DNA of 64,000 bases from E44-bin88 sp034419075 (GCA_034419075.1 DAOULR010000022.1:62001-126000); one strand, 5' to 3'. Counted from the stretch's first letter, positions 1 to 9,592 are shown. Translations and numbers: made by a program. The notes: generated by a model from the sequence alone, not told the origin.

Positions 1-1
1 G

Positions 2-1585
2 CAGCAGGGAATAAAGGTCGTCGATGGCACTCAAAAAGACTCGGTTAAGGCTGTGCTGACCAAGGAAGAGCCCGAGGCTACCCAAGCCAAGTCCGATAAA
101 AAAGCGCTGAGCCAGAACATTCAACCCGAAGCCATGCAGTTGATACCCGAGGTGATGGCGCGAAGGTATAACGCCATGCCCATGGCTATATCGGGCAAAA
201 CGCTGGAAGTAGCCATGGCCGACCCCACCGACATCTTTGCCCTCGAAGCCTTCACCGCCCTCTGCAAGATGAGGATTAAACCCGTAGCCGCCGACGCCAC
301 CGAAATCAGGGAAGCCATCGACTTCAACTACAAAGGCTACAGCGAGATTGAAAAACAGATTTCCCTGGTCACCATACCCAGTGATGTTACTGAGGAGAGG
401 CTGGCCATTACCGCCGATACCGACGCCCCTCTGGCACAAGCCCTCAACCTCATCGTCGAAGAGGCGGTCAAAGCCCGCGCCTCCGATATTCACATCGAAC
501 CCGAAGAAGACAGACTAAGGGTGCGCTACCGCATCGACGGCACCCTTCAAGATATGATGTCCCTACCGCTTAACATACACCTGGCCCTCGTTTCCCGAAT
601 TAAAATCCTCTCCGAGCTGAATATTGCCGACCGCCACCGCCCCCAGGACGGACAGTTCACCGCCAAGGCCAAAGGGCGGGACATAGACATCAGGGTAGCC
701 ACCGCCCCCACCGTTCACGGCGAGATGGCCGAACTGCGACTCCTGGACAAATCGGTGGCCACGCTGGGACTATCCGAGCTCGGCATGCTACCCGACAGCC
801 TAGAAAGGTACGAGAATATGCTCAAGGTTCCCTACGGCATGATTATAACCAGCGGCCCCACCGGCGCTGGTAAAACCACCACCATGTATGCTTCAATCAA
901 CTCCCTTGACTGCCTGGAAAGGAACATTATTACTATTGAAGACCCCGCGGAATACCGCTTTAAGGATATCAACCAGATTCAGGTCAATCCCCAGGCCGGC
1001 ATTACCTTTGCCACGGGACTACGGAGCATACTCCGTTTAGACCCCGACGTAATCATGGTCGGCGAGATACGCGATTCCGAAACCGCCAACATAGCCGTCC
1101 AGGCGGCGCTGACTGGCCACCTGATGCTATCATCACTCCATGCCAGCGACTCCACCGGTGTTCTCTCCCGGCTCACCGACCTGGGCATAGAGCCCTTCCT
1201 CATTGCCTCAGCCGTTATCGGCGTCGTCGCCCAGCGGATGGTGCGTCGCATCTGCCCCGACTGCGCCCACCATATCGAGGCTCCGGTGGTGGAACAGATA
1301 GCCTACGCCAAAGAAACCGGCGAGAAAAAGACCGAGTTCCTCTACGGCACGGGCTGCAAGTCATGCGCCTACACCGGTTATCGGGGCCGAATCGGCATCT
1401 TTGAGATTCTAACCATGAGCGATGAAATCAGGATGATGGTAGTCAACCGCGCCAGCAGCAGCCAGATTCGGGCTCAGGCGCTTAAAGAAGGCATGGTGAC
1501 TATGATGAACGATGGCATGCGCAAAGTGAAGGCGGGAGTCACCACTCCCTCCGAGGTGCTGCGCAATGCTTACTCTACAGGCTAG
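2..1585 (+). CDS. pilB: Type IV pilus assembly ATPase PilB (5' end outside window)
   Basis: Hexameric ATPase that powers pilus extension from the cytoplasmic face of the inner membrane. The frame is open to the left edge without a stop; the GTG at 53 is only an internal candidate, and PilB proteins are normally about 550 aa, so the start lies upstream. Seen: the remainder of an N-terminal MshEN-type domain, then the secretion-ATPase core with Walker A GPTGAGKTTT (about codons 268-277 counted from position 53), the Asp box ITIEDPAEY, a Walker B region with DPDVIMVGEIRD, a His box ending SSLHASDS, and a C-terminal zinc-binding tetracysteine (CPDC ... CKSC). Followed 14 bp later by pilC in what looks like one operon. 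The tetracysteine and MshEN remnant favour PilB/GspE over PilT. Confidence 0.95.
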   Translation, partial: QQGIKVVDGTQKDSVKAVLTKEEPEATQAKSDKKALSQNIQPEAMQLIPEVMARRYNAMPMAISGKTLEVAMADPTDIFALEAFTALCKMRIKPVAADATEIREAIDFNYKGYSEIEKQISLVTIPSDVTEERLAITADTDAPLAQALNLIVEEAVKARASDIHIEPEEDRLRVRYRIDGTLQDMMSLPLNIHLALVSRIKILSELNIADRHRPQDGQFTAKAKGRDIDIRVATAPTVHGEMAELRLLDKSVATLGLSELGMLPDSLERYENMLKVPYGMIITSGPTGAGKTTTMYASINSLDCLERNIITIEDPAEYRFKDINQIQVNPQAGITFATGLRSILRLDPDVIMVGEIRDSETANIAVQAALTGHLMLSSLHASDSTGVLSRLTDLGIEPFLIASAVIGVVAQRMVRRICPDCAHHIEAPVVEQIAYAKETGEKKTEFLYGTGCKSCAYTGYRGRIGIFEILTMSDEIRMMVVNRASSSQIRAQALKEGMVTMMNDGMRKVKAGVTTPSEVLRNAYSTG

Positions 1586-1599
1586 TGGGGAGATAAAAA

Positions 1600-2811
1600 A
1601 TGGAGTTTCAATATGTAGCCTATACTGAAGATAAAAGGCTGGTCAAAGGCAAAGTTTCGGCTAACAATGAAGAAGCCGCGCTCAACCTGCTCGGCTACGG
1701 CGGCTACCAGACGGTCAGTCTCAAGGAAATAGTCCCCTTCTTCAACCTGCAGAAGATAATGGCCCGCTTCAGCCGGGTAAAGCCGAGAGAGATAATAATG
1801 TTCTCCCGCCAGCTGGCCCTGCTCCTGGAATCGGGCACCGACATCGTCACCTCCCTGGAACTCCTACAAAGCCAGGTAACCAACCGCACCCTGCAGGTAA
1901 CGCTGGGTGATGTCGCCGCCGATATCCGCGGGGGCAGCTCGCTATCAGCCGCCTTAAGCAAACACCCGCGGGCTTTCCCCGAACTATATGCCCGCACCCT
2001 GGCCGCGGGCGAACAGGCGGGCAACCTGGAGATAGTGCTCCGGCAGATGGCCGACTACCTGGAGAGAAGCGCGACGACAGAGAAGAAGATTAAGAACGCC
2101 CTCACCTACCCCGTCATCGTGGCTATTGTCGCTTTTATCGTCATCGCCGTGCTTGTTACCTTTGTCCTTCCCGCCTTTACCGGCCTCTACCGCACCCTTG
2201 GCGCCGACCTGCCGGCAACAACGCAAATGCTCATCTCTTTATCAGATTGGCTTATAGACTACGGCGTCTTTCTCCTGCTGGGGATAGTAGCCGTGGCTAT
2301 CATCGGCTTCTTATATATAAGAACGCCCACCGGCAAATACCAGTTCGATAAGCTGATGTTAAGCGTGCCCGTAATCGGGCGGATTAACCTCTTAAGCCAG
2401 CTCGCGCGCTGTTGCCGCACCATAGCCCTGCTTTTTAAGGTCGGCTTACCTCTACCCGAGGTAATGTCGCAGGCTATCCACGGAACCAACAACAAGGTTC
2501 TCATTCAAGCTCTAACCGAGGTCCAGCAGGAACTTATCAGAGGCGAAGGCCTATCCAAACCGATGGCCAAGAGAAGCGTATTCCTACCCCTCATGGTACA
2601 GATGACCAGCGTCGGCGAGGAAACCGGTCACCTTGACACCACGCTATCCACGGTGGCCCAGACCTATGAAGTTGAAGCCGACGACAGGACCAGCTCGGCG
2701 GTGGGGCTCATCCAGCCCGCCATAACCATTATCATCGGCGTCGTCATTGCCTTCATCGCCATATCAATGGTCTCAGCCATGTATTCCATCTACGGGCAGG
2801 TAGGTGCATAA
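1600..2811 (+). CDS. pilC: Type IV pilus inner-membrane platform protein PilC
   Basis: Polytopic GspF/PilC-family protein that anchors the PilB/PilT motors and passes pilin subunits into the growing fibre. The 403-aa length is normal for the family. Two T2SSF domains are visible (about residues 65-190 and 265-385), separated by a hydrophobic pair near 168-195 and 220-240, with the last membrane segment at about 365-395. The recurrent GEQAGNLEIVL and GEETGHLDTTL motifs are the hallmark G-E-x-(A/T)-G-x-L signatures of each half. The ATG has a usable purine-rich site (GGGGAG) upstream. The next gene starts right after the stop, so translation is probably coupled. Confidence 0.95.
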   Translation: MEFQYVAYTEDKRLVKGKVSANNEEAALNLLGYGGYQTVSLKEIVPFFNLQKIMARFSRVKPREIIMFSRQLALLLESGTDIVTSLELLQSQVTNRTLQVTLGDVAADIRGGSSLSAALSKHPRAFPELYARTLAAGEQAGNLEIVLRQMADYLERSATTEKKIKNALTYPVIVAIVAFIVIAVLVTFVLPAFTGLYRTLGADLPATTQMLISLSDWLIDYGVFLLLGIVAVAIIGFLYIRTPTGKYQFDKLMLSVPVIGRINLLSQLARCCRTIALLFKVGLPLPEVMSQAIHGTNNKVLIQALTEVQQELIRGEGLSKPMAKRSVFLPLMVQMTSVGEETGHLDTTLSTVAQTYEVEADDRTSSAVGLIQPAITIIIGVVIAFIAISMVSAMYSIYGQVGA

Positions 2812-3276
2812 ATGAGAAGACTGAGAAAATTGCAAGGAAGCCAAAGAGGCTTCGGCCTAATCGAGGTCATAATAGCCCTAGCCTTGCTGGGCGTAGTCGG
2901 CATCGCCTTCCTGGGCGCACTGGCGACGGCATCCAGCGGCATTGCCGTATCCGACAAGAGGGCAACCGCCGAAAGTCTGGCCAGGAGCGAAATGGAATAC
3001 GCCAAGAGCCACTACTACAGCAGCGCCCCCTGGTCTTACGAAGTGCCCCTGCCTCCCGGCTGGCCCGAAGAGTCCCTGCCCGACTGGTGGGATACAGAAA
3101 ACCCCCACACCCTCCCCGATGGCTATGAAAACTATACCGCCACCGTCGTGGCCAGCCGTCTCGACCCCGAGGGTGACGGCCTCGGCAACGACGATGGACT
3201 GCAAAAGATAACCATAACCATAACCTTCCTTGAAGAGGGTACGGTAACCGTACTGGAGGGATATAAGACAGGCTGA
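2812..3276 (+). CDS. Type IV prepilin-like minor pilin (PilV/GspI-like)
   Basis: Small secreted pseudopilin of 154 aa. The N-terminus has a short positively charged leader, then the prepilin peptidase site QRG^FGLIE with Glu at +5, then a hydrophobic alpha-1 helix (about residues 16-40). The remaining globular part is rich in Pro and acidic residues (PPGWPEESLPDWW) and carries no family signature I recognise. The position directly after pilC and the tight packing (its TGA overlaps the following ATG as TGATG) mark it as a minor pilin that would prime or cap the fibre. The PilV/GspI assignment is by position and leader type only. Confidence 0.85.
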   Translation: MRRLRKLQGSQRGFGLIEVIIALALLGVVGIAFLGALATASSGIAVSDKRATAESLARSEMEYAKSHYYSSAPWSYEVPLPPGWPEESLPDWWDTENPHTLPDGYENYTATVVASRLDPEGDGLGNDDGLQKITITITFLEEGTVTVLEGYKTG

Positions 3277-3821
3277 TGATACAACGGCTGAAGAAAATAA
3301 TCAGAAACCAGGTGGGGCTAACCCTCATCGAGTTGATAATAGCTCTGGCTATCACCGGTATCGTCACGGGCGCCACCACCTATATTGTCTTCCAGGTGTT
3401 TGACGGAGAAGCCCGTTCCAACAATCATATGGACGCCATAAGCCGGGTGCAAAACGTGGGACGTGAGGTCAGCCGCGATGCGGGCATGGCTCAAATCGTG
3501 TCGCTCACCGATGATGAGGACGGCTTCCCCCTCACCCTAGTCTGGAGCGAGTGGGAGGACAATGATACCCACCAGGTCGTTTACACAATAGAAGACAACA
3601 ACCTCAAGCGAGTACACACCATTAACGGCAGTCCGAGTGAAACCTATACCTTCGAATACATTATCGGCAACGACCCCGATAGCGGGGCGCTGGTCACCTA
3701 TTGTGAACGCGATCCCGCCACCAACCAGCTTGTCTTCACCCTGACCGCCACCGCTGGATTCGGCTCGCAACGGATAAGCGAAACCAGGGTATACCAAACT
3801 GCGCCCCGGCCCAGTATGTAA
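3276..3821 (+). CDS. Type IV prepilin-like minor pilin (PilW/GspJ-like)
   Basis: Second pseudopilin, 181 aa. It starts inside the stop codon of the previous gene. Leader followed by the peptidase site NQVG^LTLIE and a hydrophobic helix (about residues 14-38). The mature domain is beta-rich and acidic. It is longer than the preceding pseudopilin, consistent with a GspJ/PilW-type subunit, but no specific signature separates the possibilities. Expected to be processed by the peptidase encoded at 11786 and to join the initiation complex with its neighbours. Confidence 0.85.
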   Translation: MIQRLKKIIRNQVGLTLIELIIALAITGIVTGATTYIVFQVFDGEARSNNHMDAISRVQNVGREVSRDAGMAQIVSLTDDEDGFPLTLVWSEWEDNDTHQVVYTIEDNNLKRVHTINGSPSETYTFEYIIGNDPDSGALVTYCERDPATNQLVFTLTATAGFGSQRISETRVYQTAPRPSM

Positions 3822-3834
3822 TAGATAAACGGTA

Positions 3835-6288
3835 ATGACCAAGATGATTAAGAAACTGCTAAGAAAGCTAATAAGAACCGAGATAGGGCAGTCACTGCCG
3901 ATGGTCCTTATCCTGATGGCGGTGGGCGGCCTTATCGTCGCCCCCCTCCTCTCCTATACCAGCTCGGGTCTTAAAGTCGGCAAAGCCTACGAGAAGATGG
4001 CTGACGAATTCTATGCCGCCGACGCTGGCATTGAAGACGGCCTGTGGCAGATAAAATACAACAACCTCGACGAGCTGTTCACTAACTACGAACGCTATAA
4101 CTACAGCGCCGAATACGTATATCCCGTATCCTATCCCGTGGAGGTAAACGGCCTTGATGTCGACGTTACTATTGAGAACGTCTGGATTCCCAAGGATATA
4201 TCCGCCCCCACCTCCGCCGCAGCTGAAGCCCTCATCGGGGCGGGCAAACTGATAATTGCCGGCGGCGTCTCCGCCGAGCTGACCCAGCAGGTCAAGATAT
4301 ACTATTACAAAGAAGCGGGCGACCCTGACCTCTATGTCAACAAAATCGGAATATGGATGCCGCCCGGCATTAGCTATAATACGGAGGGCGAATGCACCCT
4401 GGAAACCCACCTCGATGACGAGCTTGGCGTAACCTACACACGGCAGATCACCCCCCACCAGGGCGGTGAAGCCGTTGTCTGGACTCTCACCGAACCCGTC
4501 CTCTTTACCGACCTCCCTGGGGTCAGCATCGTGGACACCCCGATGACGTCTACCTTCACCTTCCTCTTTACTCTTGATGACCCCGAATCGGAGCGAGTCC
4601 CTGAAGCGCTCTCGTGGATAACCACCAGCGGCGTGTCCGACATTCCTTATACCTGGGATGCCGACGTCAGGGTGTTTCACATCACCTCTCAGGCGGGCGG
4701 CGCTGACGGCGTCACTATTGACGCCTATTCCATCAGAAGCGAGCTGCGGGAACTGGGCTCCGCCATCAGCGGAGACTACCGCGCTATAGGCAACACCCTG
4801 ATGCTGAACCTTGTCCCTGATTGGTGGGGGCCGGTGCGAGATTACTTACTTACCGACAGTGACGCCATGGTGGACGACATACCCGATAATGCCCAGGTAG
4901 ACAAGGTCTATCTCTACTGGTCAGCCTGGGTAGAAGCAAGCGGCGGCGATATGGAAACGCTATTCTATGACAGTTGTAATGATATCGAAAACGGAAACTG
5001 GTATGCTGGCAGCGATTGGGATGACGCCTACTGGGAATCCGCCTTCCAGGCGCACCACTATTACGGGGGTGGTCAGGAACTGGAAATGGTGACGCCGATT
5101 GGATTAGGTAACTATGACTCGGGAGAGGTCACCATCTCCTGGAGGTACTGGAGGTCGGGAAACCTAGAAAACGATGACTGTTTGCAGTACGCTTTATATA
5201 ACGATGGAGGCTGGAGTGGTTGGAACGAAGTCTTTTGCGGTGACGGTTGGGGTGGTGCTGGCACCAATCCCTCAAACTTCGAGACCGCCGTACCCGACGA
5301 TTACCTCACCGACGACTTCAAAATAAAGTTCCGGATAACCGGTTTCAGTGGTTCGGGGTGGGGTGGGACTGAGATTTGCTATATCGATAATATAGCAGTC
5401 GAGGGCGAGGCACCGGAGACCATAGCCGACACTGTCGTCAGATTTGAGATAGACGAACAGCAGGTATACTTTGAAGATGACGAATACGGCAACCCCACCG
5501 TGCCCACGCAAGGCAGTGGAAACATATATGCCGAGGAATGGACGGTGCTGGAAAATGGCCCTAATGACTACTCCTACTCCTGCAAGGCAGACGTAACCGC
5601 CCTAGTGCAGGAGTTCACCGAACGCGGCAACGCCACCTACACCGTGGGCGACGTAAACGGCGACATCGACAGCCAGTGGTCCTATGCCGGCTGGTCGCTG
5701 ATAATAATCTACTCCAGCCCCGAAACCAAGAGACACCAGCTTTATCTATTTGATGACTTCCTATATATCGCCCCTCACACCGATGGAGTAAACTACCCCA
5801 TCAGCGGCTTCCTCGTCCCCGACCCGATTGCCGGCGAAACCGTTGCCGCCACCATAACCTGCTTCGTCGGTGACGGCGACGACTACTACTCCGGTGACTT
5901 CATCGCCATAAACGCCCCCGACGGTCTTGATGGGCACGAAATACCAAACTCATACAAGCTCTGGGACGGCATTAACCTCTCACCCCCATCCTTCCCCCCG
6001 TACATGCCCAATAACTCCAGCAGTCCCAATAACGTCTGGAACAGTCGTTCCGAAGGCTTCGGTGGCAGTGAAATAGACGGCGTAGATATTGACACCTTTT
6101 ACGTCCCCTGGGGGAGCCCGCCCAGCTCAGGCCTGATCAAGCCGGGAGACTCTTCGGCGACGATTTCACTCAACTTCGCCGACCCGAACCCCTCTTATTC
6201 GGAGTTGATTAACTTCATCTACATCATTCTCTCCTTCCGCAGTCGAGCGGTCACCGGGGGTACGGTTACCTACCTTATAGAAGGATAA
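3835..6288 (+). CDS. Large PilX-N-like surface protein, possible pilus-tip adhesin
   Basis: An 817-aa exported protein inside the pilus operon. The N-terminus has a basic stretch, a hydrophobic segment (about residues 20-42) and the AADAGIEDGL motif that follows the helix in PilX-N-type proteins. It lacks the usual G^FTLIE site; GQSLPMV sits at the equivalent place. The rest is large and beta-rich. A Trp/Gly/Asp-rich block (about residues 370-520) looks like a jelly-roll carbohydrate- or ligand-binding module. It is followed by a segment with GWSLIIIYSSPE and LFDDFLYI, resembling DUF3344-type surface proteins. Nothing catalytic is visible. Size, position among minor pilins and the N-terminal pattern suggest a tip adhesin; that role is inference. 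Confidence 0.7.
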   Translation: MTKMIKKLLRKLIRTEIGQSLPMVLILMAVGGLIVAPLLSYTSSGLKVGKAYEKMADEFYAADAGIEDGLWQIKYNNLDELFTNYERYNYSAEYVYPVSYPVEVNGLDVDVTIENVWIPKDISAPTSAAAEALIGAGKLIIAGGVSAELTQQVKIYYYKEAGDPDLYVNKIGIWMPPGISYNTEGECTLETHLDDELGVTYTRQITPHQGGEAVVWTLTEPVLFTDLPGVSIVDTPMTSTFTFLFTLDDPESERVPEALSWITTSGVSDIPYTWDADVRVFHITSQAGGADGVTIDAYSIRSELRELGSAISGDYRAIGNTLMLNLVPDWWGPVRDYLLTDSDAMVDDIPDNAQVDKVYLYWSAWVEASGGDMETLFYDSCNDIENGNWYAGSDWDDAYWESAFQAHHYYGGGQELEMVTPIGLGNYDSGEVTISWRYWRSGNLENDDCLQYALYNDGGWSGWNEVFCGDGWGGAGTNPSNFETAVPDDYLTDDFKIKFRITGFSGSGWGGTEICYIDNIAVEGEAPETIADTVVRFEIDEQQVYFEDDEYGNPTVPTQGSGNIYAEEWTVLENGPNDYSYSCKADVTALVQEFTERGNATYTVGDVNGDIDSQWSYAGWSLIIIYSSPETKRHQLYLFDDFLYIAPHTDGVNYPISGFLVPDPIAGETVAATITCFVGDGDDYYSGDFIAINAPDGLDGHEIPNSYKLWDGINLSPPSFPPYMPNNSSSPNNVWNSRSEGFGGSEIDGVDIDTFYVPWGSPPSSGLIKPGDSSATISLNFADPNPSYSELINFIYIILSFRSRAVTGGTVTYLIEG

Positions 6289-6323
6289 AAAACTTTGAGT
6301 AACACTCTAACGGAGCAAAGAAA

Positions 6324-6893
6324 ATGAAACTAAGTAGAACAGCCTTGTGGATTCTGGGGATAGGCTTCTTCATCCTGGCCTCGGTGATTCTGATTATGCT
6401 CCACGCCGGACGGTCCGGCGACGCCGAGCGGCTGGACGAAAACCTGACGGTAACCCAGACGGTGCTCGCCACGCTTATCTCGGAAAAGGAGGATCTAAAC
6501 AGCCAACTGGCGCAACTGTATAACCAGCTGGACGAAGCCGAGGATGCTTACTACCAGAGCAAGGCAAACTTCCCCAAGTCAGTGATGAGCATTGAATACG
6601 ACGAGGAACTATTCTTCATTGCCGAAGATTACAACCTGGATGTAATGAGCCTCGTTGCCTCGGAAGCCCGCGAGAGCGCGGTGGAGGAAATTCCCTTCTA
6701 CAACACCATCTTCGAGGTAGAGGTTCGGGGCCAGGTATCTAACATATTATCTTTTATTAACAACGTGGCCACCGGCGGGTATTTCGACGCCGCCACCGTG
6801 GAGCTGGTTAACATGGAAGTACCCGAACCCGAGCAGGAAGAAGAGCCTACGGCGATTATCAAAATAATAGTTTATAGTTACGAAGGTGAATAG
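6324..6893 (+). CDS. pilO: PilO-like pilus alignment protein
   Basis: A 189-aa bitopic membrane protein: one N-terminal membrane helix (about residues 8-27), a coiled coil rich in Leu/Gln/Glu (about 35-70), and a compact periplasmic alpha/beta domain ending EEEPTAIIKIIVYSY. This is the PilO architecture. Its neighbour supplies the PilM and PilN parts, so the M-N-O inner-membrane subcomplex is complete, though in the unusual order O, then fused M-N. Sequence similarity to PilO is low by eye, so the call depends on topology, length and context. The intergenic gap to the next gene is 2 bp. Confidence 0.7.
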   Translation: MKLSRTALWILGIGFFILASVILIMLHAGRSGDAERLDENLTVTQTVLATLISEKEDLNSQLAQLYNQLDEAEDAYYQSKANFPKSVMSIEYDEELFFIAEDYNLDVMSLVASEARESAVEEIPFYNTIFEVEVRGQVSNILSFINNVATGGYFDAATVELVNMEVPEPEQEEEPTAIIKIIVYSYEGE

Positions 6894-6895
6894 CT

Positions 6896-8350
6896 ATGGC
6901 AAAGAAAGTTACCACCATATTCATTAGAGACGATTCCATCAACCTGCTGGTGATGAACGGCGAAAGGGTAGAGAAGTGGGCTATCATGCCCCTAGAATCG
7001 GGGCTGGTCAGCCAGGGTCTTATCGTCGACCAAGCCCAGGTAATCGAAAAGATCAAAGAACTCTTCAAGCTGCAAAAACTGGGCATGGGCAAGGTCATCG
7101 CCGGCATAAGCGGACATAACTCGGTATATCGTATCATAACCCTCCCCGAACTACCCGAGGCGGTGCTGCCTGAAGCGGTAAAACGCGAGGCGAAAAGGGT
7201 GATACCGATGCCCCTGGAGGAGGTCTATCTCTCCTACCAGCCCATCCCCGCCCCGGGGGAAACAAACGTCTTCTTAGCCGCTTTCCCCCGCAACATCGCT
7301 GACACGCTATACCAGACGCTGCAGAAGGCCGGCCTCCAGCCCTATATGATGGACATGGCGCCGTTGGCGCTGTGCCGCGCTGCCAACCAACCGCGCTCCA
7401 TCATCGTCAACGACCGCGCCGACCACCTCGATATTATGGTTATGGTTGACCGCGTGCCCCAGCTAATCCGCCGACTATCCCTGCCCAGCGAAGCGGAATC
7501 GCTAACGGAAAGGCTGGCCACCGTCACCGAAGAGGTCGAGAGGACCATCGCCTTCTACAACTCCAGCCACAAGGAAGAGCCCCTGAATGCCGTGGTGCCC
7601 ATGCTCGTCTGTGGCGACATGGCCCGGACGGAGGCAAACTGGAAAGCTTTAGCCGAGAAATCATCGCATCCGGTATCAGTAATGCCTTCCCCGCTGGAAT
7701 CCCCTGAAGGCTTTGACGCCAACGAATTTATGGTCAATATCGGGTTGGGCTTAAAAGAGCTGATACCCGAAAAGGGAGAAAGTAACTTCTCCCTGGTCAA
7801 CATCAACACCCTGCCCGAAGTCCACCTGCCCAAGGAGGTGCGGCTACCCAATATCATCGCCCCCATCGCCATCACTATCGGGCTGGGCATACTCGTCTAT
7901 CTGGGGATACTGGTGGTCAACAAGTCCAACTACGTCAGCGTATTGAACTCCCAGCTGATTCCATTAGAAAGCCAGGTCGCTGCGGAAAACCAGGAAATAT
8001 CATCGCTGGAGGAGGAGATTGAGCTGATAACTCCGACAATTACCGGCATAGAAGCGGCCACCGCTATCTTTGATGATACCTTCAACGACCTGTTAGAGAC
8101 TCGTCTCAAGGTCAACGCAGATATGAGCCAGATTGTAGACCTGCTGCCGTCCACCATGGACCTGACCCTGGTCAATCACATCGGCGACCAGGTAACGGTC
8201 ACCGGGATCGCTCCGGACGAAAAAGGCATCTTCAGCTACGCCCGGGCGATAAGAAACGGCGGCAGATTCTCTACGGTGGTTATCTCATCCATAGAAGCAG
8301 TAGAGGAGGACGATGTAATCACCTATAACTTCGAGTTCCTGCTCAAATAA
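6896..8350 (+). CDS. pilM: Fused PilM-PilN pilus assembly protein
   Basis: One 484-aa polypeptide holding two proteins that are usually separate. Residues 1-300 are a cytoplasmic actin-fold PilM-like domain (ISGHNSVYRIITLPEL, VKREAKRVIPMPLEEV). After a linker with NINTLPEV, which resembles the PilN cytoplasmic motif that docks into PilM, comes a membrane helix (about 322-343), a coiled coil (about 350-390) and a small periplasmic ferredoxin-like domain, as in PilN. The fusion ties the docking peptide to its receptor covalently. No stop or frameshift interrupts the frame. It is followed by pilT after 11 bp. The fusion reading is from visible domains; a profile search would fix the boundary. 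Confidence 0.85.
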   Translation: MAKKVTTIFIRDDSINLLVMNGERVEKWAIMPLESGLVSQGLIVDQAQVIEKIKELFKLQKLGMGKVIAGISGHNSVYRIITLPELPEAVLPEAVKREAKRVIPMPLEEVYLSYQPIPAPGETNVFLAAFPRNIADTLYQTLQKAGLQPYMMDMAPLALCRAANQPRSIIVNDRADHLDIMVMVDRVPQLIRRLSLPSEAESLTERLATVTEEVERTIAFYNSSHKEEPLNAVVPMLVCGDMARTEANWKALAEKSSHPVSVMPSPLESPEGFDANEFMVNIGLGLKELIPEKGESNFSLVNINTLPEVHLPKEVRLPNIIAPIAITIGLGILVYLGILVVNKSNYVSVLNSQLIPLESQVAAENQEISSLEEEIELITPTITGIEAATAIFDDTFNDLLETRLKVNADMSQIVDLLPSTMDLTLVNHIGDQVTVTGIAPDEKGIFSYARAIRNGGRFSTVVISSIEAVEEDDVITYNFEFLLK

Positions 8351-8361
8351 AAAGGATAAAG

Positions 8362-9438
8362 ATGGATATTCTGGAATTATTGCGTACCGCGAAAGATAGG
8401 GCGGCTTCCGACGTCCACCTGGTCGCCTCCAGCCCGCCGTTGCTGCGTATCGACGGCTCGTTGCAGGCCGTCAATGGCACTTCGCCGCTCAGCGGCGAGG
8501 AGATAAAGCAGGCTTTCGACCAGCTGACCACTGCCGAGCAACAGGCCGACTTCGACAAGAATATGGAGCTCGACTTCGGCTACACCATGCCTGACGTCGG
8601 TCAGCTGAGGGGCAACGCCGCTCAGCAACGCGGGGCTATCAGCTTGGCCATAAGGCTGTTGCCAGCCAAAATCCCCACCATAGACGAGCTCGAGTTGCCC
8701 GAGATATGCAAGCAACTCGCCCTCAAGCCAAGGGGTATGGTCATCGTTACCGGCCCCACCGGCAGCGGTAAGAGTACCACCCTGGCGGCGATGATTAACC
8801 ACCTCAACCTCAACGAAAGCCGCCACGTGGTCACCATCGAAGACCCCATCGAATACGTCCACCCCAACATAAAATGCGCCGTAACCCAGCGACAGTTGGG
8901 CAGTGATACCGCGTCCTTCGCCGCCGCCCTCAAGCACGTCTTGAGGCAGGACCCCGACGTCATTCTGGTCGGCGAGATGCGGGACCCGGATACGGCGGCG
9001 GCGGCGCTCACCATAGCCGAAACCGGCCACCTAGTCTTCAGCACTGGCCACGCCCCCAGTGCCACCCAGGCCATGGAGAGAATAATAGACCTCTTCCCCC
9101 CCGAGGAACGCCACCTCGCCCAGGCGCGTCTGGCTTCACTGCTTATCGGAGTGCTCTGCCAGGTGCTCGTCCCCAGGGCCGACGGCACGGGTCGTGTGGC
9201 GGCCGTCGAGATTATGCTGGCCAACCCACCGGTGAAGAACCTCATCCGTGAAGGTAAAATCTACCAGCTGCCCAATGTAATCCGCACCCACCGCGAGATC
9301 GGCATGATATCGCTGGACGAAGCCCTGGTCAACCTCTATCTCAAGCAGGTCATCAGCGGTGAGACCCTGCTCGCCTTCTGCAACGACCGCCAGGAAGTGG
9401 AAAAGCTCATCGGCAAGATAAATACCAACAACGCCTAA
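8362..9438 (+). CDS. pilT: Type IV pilus retraction ATPase PilT
   Basis: A 358-aa secretion ATPase of PilT length, lacking the N-terminal extension and tetracysteine of PilB. Motifs in order: ASDVHL near the N-terminus, Walker A GPTGSGKSTT (about residue 130), Asp box VTIEDPIEYVH, Walker B DPDVILVGEMRD, and the region HAPSATQAMERIIDLFP. In most PilT proteins that last stretch reads LHT-N-x-A, so the His box here is slightly divergent (STGHAPSA). An AIRE-like motif is replaced by VAAVEIML. It drives pilus retraction and twitching. It is the last gene of the plus-strand cluster, with SD AAGGA, and a dispersed repeat arm and hairpin follow the stop. Confidence 0.93.
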   Translation: MDILELLRTAKDRAASDVHLVASSPPLLRIDGSLQAVNGTSPLSGEEIKQAFDQLTTAEQQADFDKNMELDFGYTMPDVGQLRGNAAQQRGAISLAIRLLPAKIPTIDELELPEICKQLALKPRGMVIVTGPTGSGKSTTLAAMINHLNLNESRHVVTIEDPIEYVHPNIKCAVTQRQLGSDTASFAAALKHVLRQDPDVILVGEMRDPDTAAAALTIAETGHLVFSTGHAPSATQAMERIIDLFPPEERHLAQARLASLLIGVLCQVLVPRADGTGRVAAVEIMLANPPVKNLIREGKIYQLPNVIRTHREIGMISLDEALVNLYLKQVISGETLLAFCNDRQEVEKLIGKINTNNA

Positions 9439-9443
9439 CCTCT

Positions 9444-9530
9444 CACCCCACCCAGGTTTTTCTTCCCACCCAAAACCCACCCTATAATGGCAGTGCCCCT
9501 TAGATATCCCCCTATAGGGTTAACGCCCCC
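9444..9530. repeat. Dispersed GC-rich repeat, partial copy (one arm)
   Basis: Directly behind pilT is a C-rich segment containing GTTTTTCTTCCCACCC, then CCCACCCTATAA, then a block ending CCCCCTATAGGGTT. The same ordered blocks recur at about 48699, 53104 and, in reverse orientation, 54014 and 56225. This copy preserves only the left arm. Confidence 0.75.
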
Positions 9531-9592
9531 ACCTCCCTACCTTCACGCCTAGTATTCCCAGCACCCTAGCGCCATGCATAAAGAAAGAAGCC

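Noticed and set aside
3892..4680. A 262-codon minus-strand frame inside the large PilX-like gene
   Set aside because: Shadow of a GC-biased coding frame; Gly/Val-rich translation without domains.
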